Of a DNA stretch of 5,320 nt, positions 5,288-5,320 are shown piece by piece. The notes beneath the pieces were generated by a model that worked only from the letters and a program-made list of their open reading frames with translations, had not been told where the DNA came from and ran no database searches. Each line of letters starts with the position of its first letter. Within the stretch, counting starts at the first letter, position 1. The position numbers and the translations under genes are program-made. The stretch covers positions 1 to 5,320 of the forward strand of contig WJKD01000040.1 of NCBI GenBank assembly GCA_014729315.1, given 5' to 3'. The stretch comes from Promethearchaeota archaeon. Lineage in GTDB: Archaea; Asgardarchaeota; Lokiarchaeia; Sigynarchaeales; SOKP01.

Positions 5288-5320
5288 GCTCTACAGGGCA
5301 AGGCTCCTATATAACAGTAC

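Larger units (their letters stand above)
4547..5320. other. GC-richer stretch with no supportable gene
   Basis: Open frames here (for example 4553-4807 plus, a very basic 84-codon frame, and 5011-5250 minus) lack a properly spaced ribosome binding site or recognisable family features. From about 4900 the plus strand is rich in C and poor in G, with CACC/CCACCC runs. It contains the degenerate direct repeat listed separately. It looks like non-coding or decayed sequence. Confidence 0.45.

Noticed and set aside
1..5320. CRISPR array, tRNA or rRNA gene
   Set aside because: No regularly spaced identical repeats and no cloverleaf or conserved rRNA segment was seen on either strand.

Overview
The window is bacterial and looks like a mosaic accessory region. 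I cannot name the organism from sequence alone. All well-supported genes lie on the minus strand, so the reading order runs from high to low coordinates. Base composition changes in blocks: a moderately GC-balanced membrane-protein gene at 3248-3661, an AT-rich block at about 540-3160, and a GC-richer, non-coding, repeat-bearing block from about 4010 to the end. This fits assembly from pieces of different origin.

Layout in minus-strand order. (1) 4010-5320 has no gene I can support, but holds four consecutive inverted repeats (4103-4546), two of them related in sequence, and a degenerate direct repeat (5094-5287). (2) 3742-4009 is AT-rich and non-coding. (3) An 11-bp palindrome (3708-3741) lies upstream of a glycine-zipper, four-helix membrane protein gene (3661-3248) with an excellent ribosome binding site. 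(4) Only 5 nt after that gene's stop is a 78-bp site (3165-3242) with the layout of an integron attC: a GTCCAAC/GTTAGGC outer pair and internal pairing with an extrahelical base. (5) Beyond it, on the opposite composition side, is a gene set reading the same way. It comprises a RelA/SpoT-type nucleotide pyrophosphokinase homologue (3112-1883), a protein with an abortive-infection C-terminal (Abi_C) domain (1791-1006), a small two-helix membrane ORF broken by an in-frame TGA (1005-778), and an intact paralogue of it (750-544). (6) A 330-nt stretch without a clear gene follows, and then a promoter, a strong ribosome binding site and the first 41 codons of a dual-specificity-phosphatase-like protein that runs off the window (123-1).

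The most interesting hypothesis is that the alarmone-synthetase-like protein, the Abi_C protein and the small membrane proteins form one defence or toxin-antitoxin module carried as integron cassette cargo. Visible support is the common orientation, the TAG-ATG abutment of the Abi_C gene with the small membrane ORF, the family identity of the Abi_C domain, and the attC immediately upstream. That they work together is inference. No integrase gene and no second attC are visible here, so the integron context rests on a single site.
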